DNA from: Betaproteobacteria bacterium
GTDB lineage: Bacteria > Pseudomonadota > Gammaproteobacteria > Burkholderiales > Rhodocyclaceae
Direction of reading: 5' to 3'
Assembly (NCBI GenBank): GCA_025997045.1
Contig: BNUB01000100.1
Location: 1 to 7,202 of the forward strand
Length of the DNA: 7,202 nt
The position numbers and the translations under genes are program-made. The notes under the pieces were generated by a model that did not search any database, was not told the origin of the DNA, and saw only the letters and a program-made list of their open reading frames with translations. The stretch's first letter is position 1, and each line of letters starts with the position of its first letter. Of the stretch, positions 6,451 to 7,202 are shown piece after piece.

Positions 6451-6818
6451 TTATTTGCCCAAGTTGTGGAAAGCATGCGATATCAAGGCTGCGCTTGATA
6501 GCATCTTTATTTAGGTTTTTTTCTTTCAATAAATGTACTTTATGTAAAGAACCGTATACGCCTGGAAATGCGTGGCAGGGTAATGTCATCGGTTCTTTAT
6601 TGCTAGCATCTGTTGTGTCTGGTTCTTTGTCGGTTAGTATGAAAAGCTATATACCTTATTTGATACTATTGCTGACTGCTGGAGTGATTGTTTTGCTGGC
6701 CGTTTTTTTTATGAAGCCGAAGAAGATAAAAAAACTGCATATTGCGAGTATTATCTTGGATTGGGTTGTGCTTATACTTGTTGTGGCTGGTGTTTTTTAT
6801 TTAATAACATCCACATGA
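6447..6818 (+). CDS. Candidate immunity protein: zinc-ribbon membrane protein
   Basis: This is a 123-residue protein starting at ATG 6447, whose ATGA overlaps the toxin stop; AGGTG at 6433-6437 gives a well-spaced ribosome site. An in-frame GTG at 6435 would add four residues. The N-terminus carries CPSCGKH (C4, C7) and CTLC (C30, C33), a four-cysteine zinc-ribbon-like arrangement on the presumed cytoplasmic side. Three predicted membrane helices follow at about residues 47-65, 67-89 and 97-121, with the basic stretch KPKKIKK between the last two. The gene is AT-rich like its toxin tip. Position directly after an RHS-CT and translational overlap with it are typical of the cognate immunity gene. 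I do not recognise the family, and the immunity role rests on context alone. Confidence 0.72.
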   Translation: MIICPSCGKHAISRLRLIASLFRFFSFNKCTLCKEPYTPGNAWQGNVIGSLLLASVVSGSLSVSMKSYIPYLILLLTAGVIVLLAVFFMKPKKIKKLHIASIILDWVVLILVVAGVFYLITST

Positions 6819-6828
6819 GTGAAAAATA

Positions 6829-7202
6829 GTGTCCGAAGAATATTCGGAAAATATTGGGAGCGTATACGATTATTCCGCCCACTTCGACTGGGACAAACAT
6901 TACCCGCGCCTGAGTGCCATGCAGGATCCCACCGGCGCCACCCAATACCGCTACCAACAAATCGGCGCCGCCGGCGCCCTGCGCCTGCAATCCATCGACG
7001 CCCCCGGCAACAACAACACCGTACAGTTCAGCTACGACCCCCTGGGCCGGGTCGTGAGCCAAAACGTCAACGGCGCCGGCCAAACCTACGCTTACGACCC
7101 ACTGAGCCGGATCATCCAGACCAAAAACACCCAACTCGGCACCTTCAAATACAGCTACCTGGGCGACACCCCTCAGCTCACCGACGCCCTGCTCAGCGGC
7201 AG
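6829..7202 (+). CDS. Second displaced RHS core fragment, runs off the window
   Basis: The frame opens after TGA 6820-6822, and GTG 6829 is the first start-like codon; no ribosome site is visible. The first ~10 residues (VSEEYSENIG) are AT-rich junction sequence. RHS-type sequence then begins (YDYSAHFDWDKHYPRLSAM) and continues with YD repeats (FSYDPLGRVV, YAYDPLSRII) to the window end without a stop. It is nearly identical to the fragment at 5275 over two blocks but keeps 31 residues that the other has lost, and it has more RHS sequence upstream of the shared SAM-DPTG point. It is probably another orphan cassette whose own tip and immunity gene lie downstream. It could also lead into a longer rhs gene, which this window cannot show. 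Expression is doubtful. Confidence 0.75.
   Translation, partial: MSEEYSENIGSVYDYSAHFDWDKHYPRLSAMQDPTGATQYRYQQIGAAGALRLQSIDAPGNNNTVQFSYDPLGRVVSQNVNGAGQTYAYDPLSRIIQTKNTQLGTFKYSYLGDTPQLTDALLSG
6928..7202 (+). repeat. Direct repeat of RHS core DNA, copy 2
   Basis: This is the partner of the copy at 5284-5465. It holds the extra 93 bases (31 codons, in frame) covering ALRLQSIDAP and one more complete YD unit (YDPLGRVV to YAYDPLSR). It is therefore closer to the ancestral arrangement than copy 1. It is cut by the window edge. Confidence 0.93.

Noticed and set aside
5284..7202. Transposon or insertion sequence as the cause of the direct repeats
   Set aside because: The repeats are coding RHS core DNA; no transposase, terminal inverted repeats or target duplication is visible.

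Overview
The window looks like the chromosome of a GC-rich, polarly flagellated proteobacterium. A betaproteobacterium is most likely, judged from the gene order flhF-flhG-fliA-motC-motD and from the very divergent FlhG. The genus cannot be read from the sequence. All genes are on the + strand, and the window divides into a conserved half and an accessory half.

The left part (about 1-4695) is a compact flagellar operon. It holds the FlhF GTPase (its 5' end lies outside the window), a FlhG-like partner that has lost its ATP-binding loop, the flagellar sigma factor FliA, and the stator pair MotC/MotD. Gaps are 1-12 bases except before fliA, where about 140 bases separate the flhG stop from the most likely fliA start. 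That gap contains a sigma-54-like -24/-12 element. FlhF and FlhG set flagellar position and number, FliA switches on late flagellar genes, and MotC/MotD turn the rotor using an ion gradient.

The right part (about 4700-7202) is a polymorphic-toxin (RHS/YD-repeat) cassette array beginning 58 bases after motD. In order it holds: an AT-rich membrane protein gene that looks like an orphan immunity gene (4754-5278); a displaced RHS core fragment carrying an unrecognised C-terminal toxin tip (5275-6450); an AT-rich immunity gene candidate encoding a zinc-ribbon membrane protein (6447-6818); and a second displaced RHS core fragment running off the window (from about 6829). The two core fragments share long, almost identical DNA stretches, while the tips and immunity genes differ completely in base composition. 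This is the expected signature of tip swapping by homologous recombination. Neither fragment begins with an RHS N-terminal delivery region in this window, so this is probably a reservoir of silent or semi-silent cassettes; a full-length donor or recipient rhs gene should exist elsewhere, perhaps just downstream.

The most interesting points are the unrecognised toxin tip with its zinc-ribbon membrane partner, the patchwork structure of the RHS core (a missing middle segment at about 5880 and a missing YD repeat near 5333), the FlhG-like protein without a P-loop, and an AT-hook-like tail on FliA. No rRNA, tRNA, CRISPR array or insertion sequence was seen.
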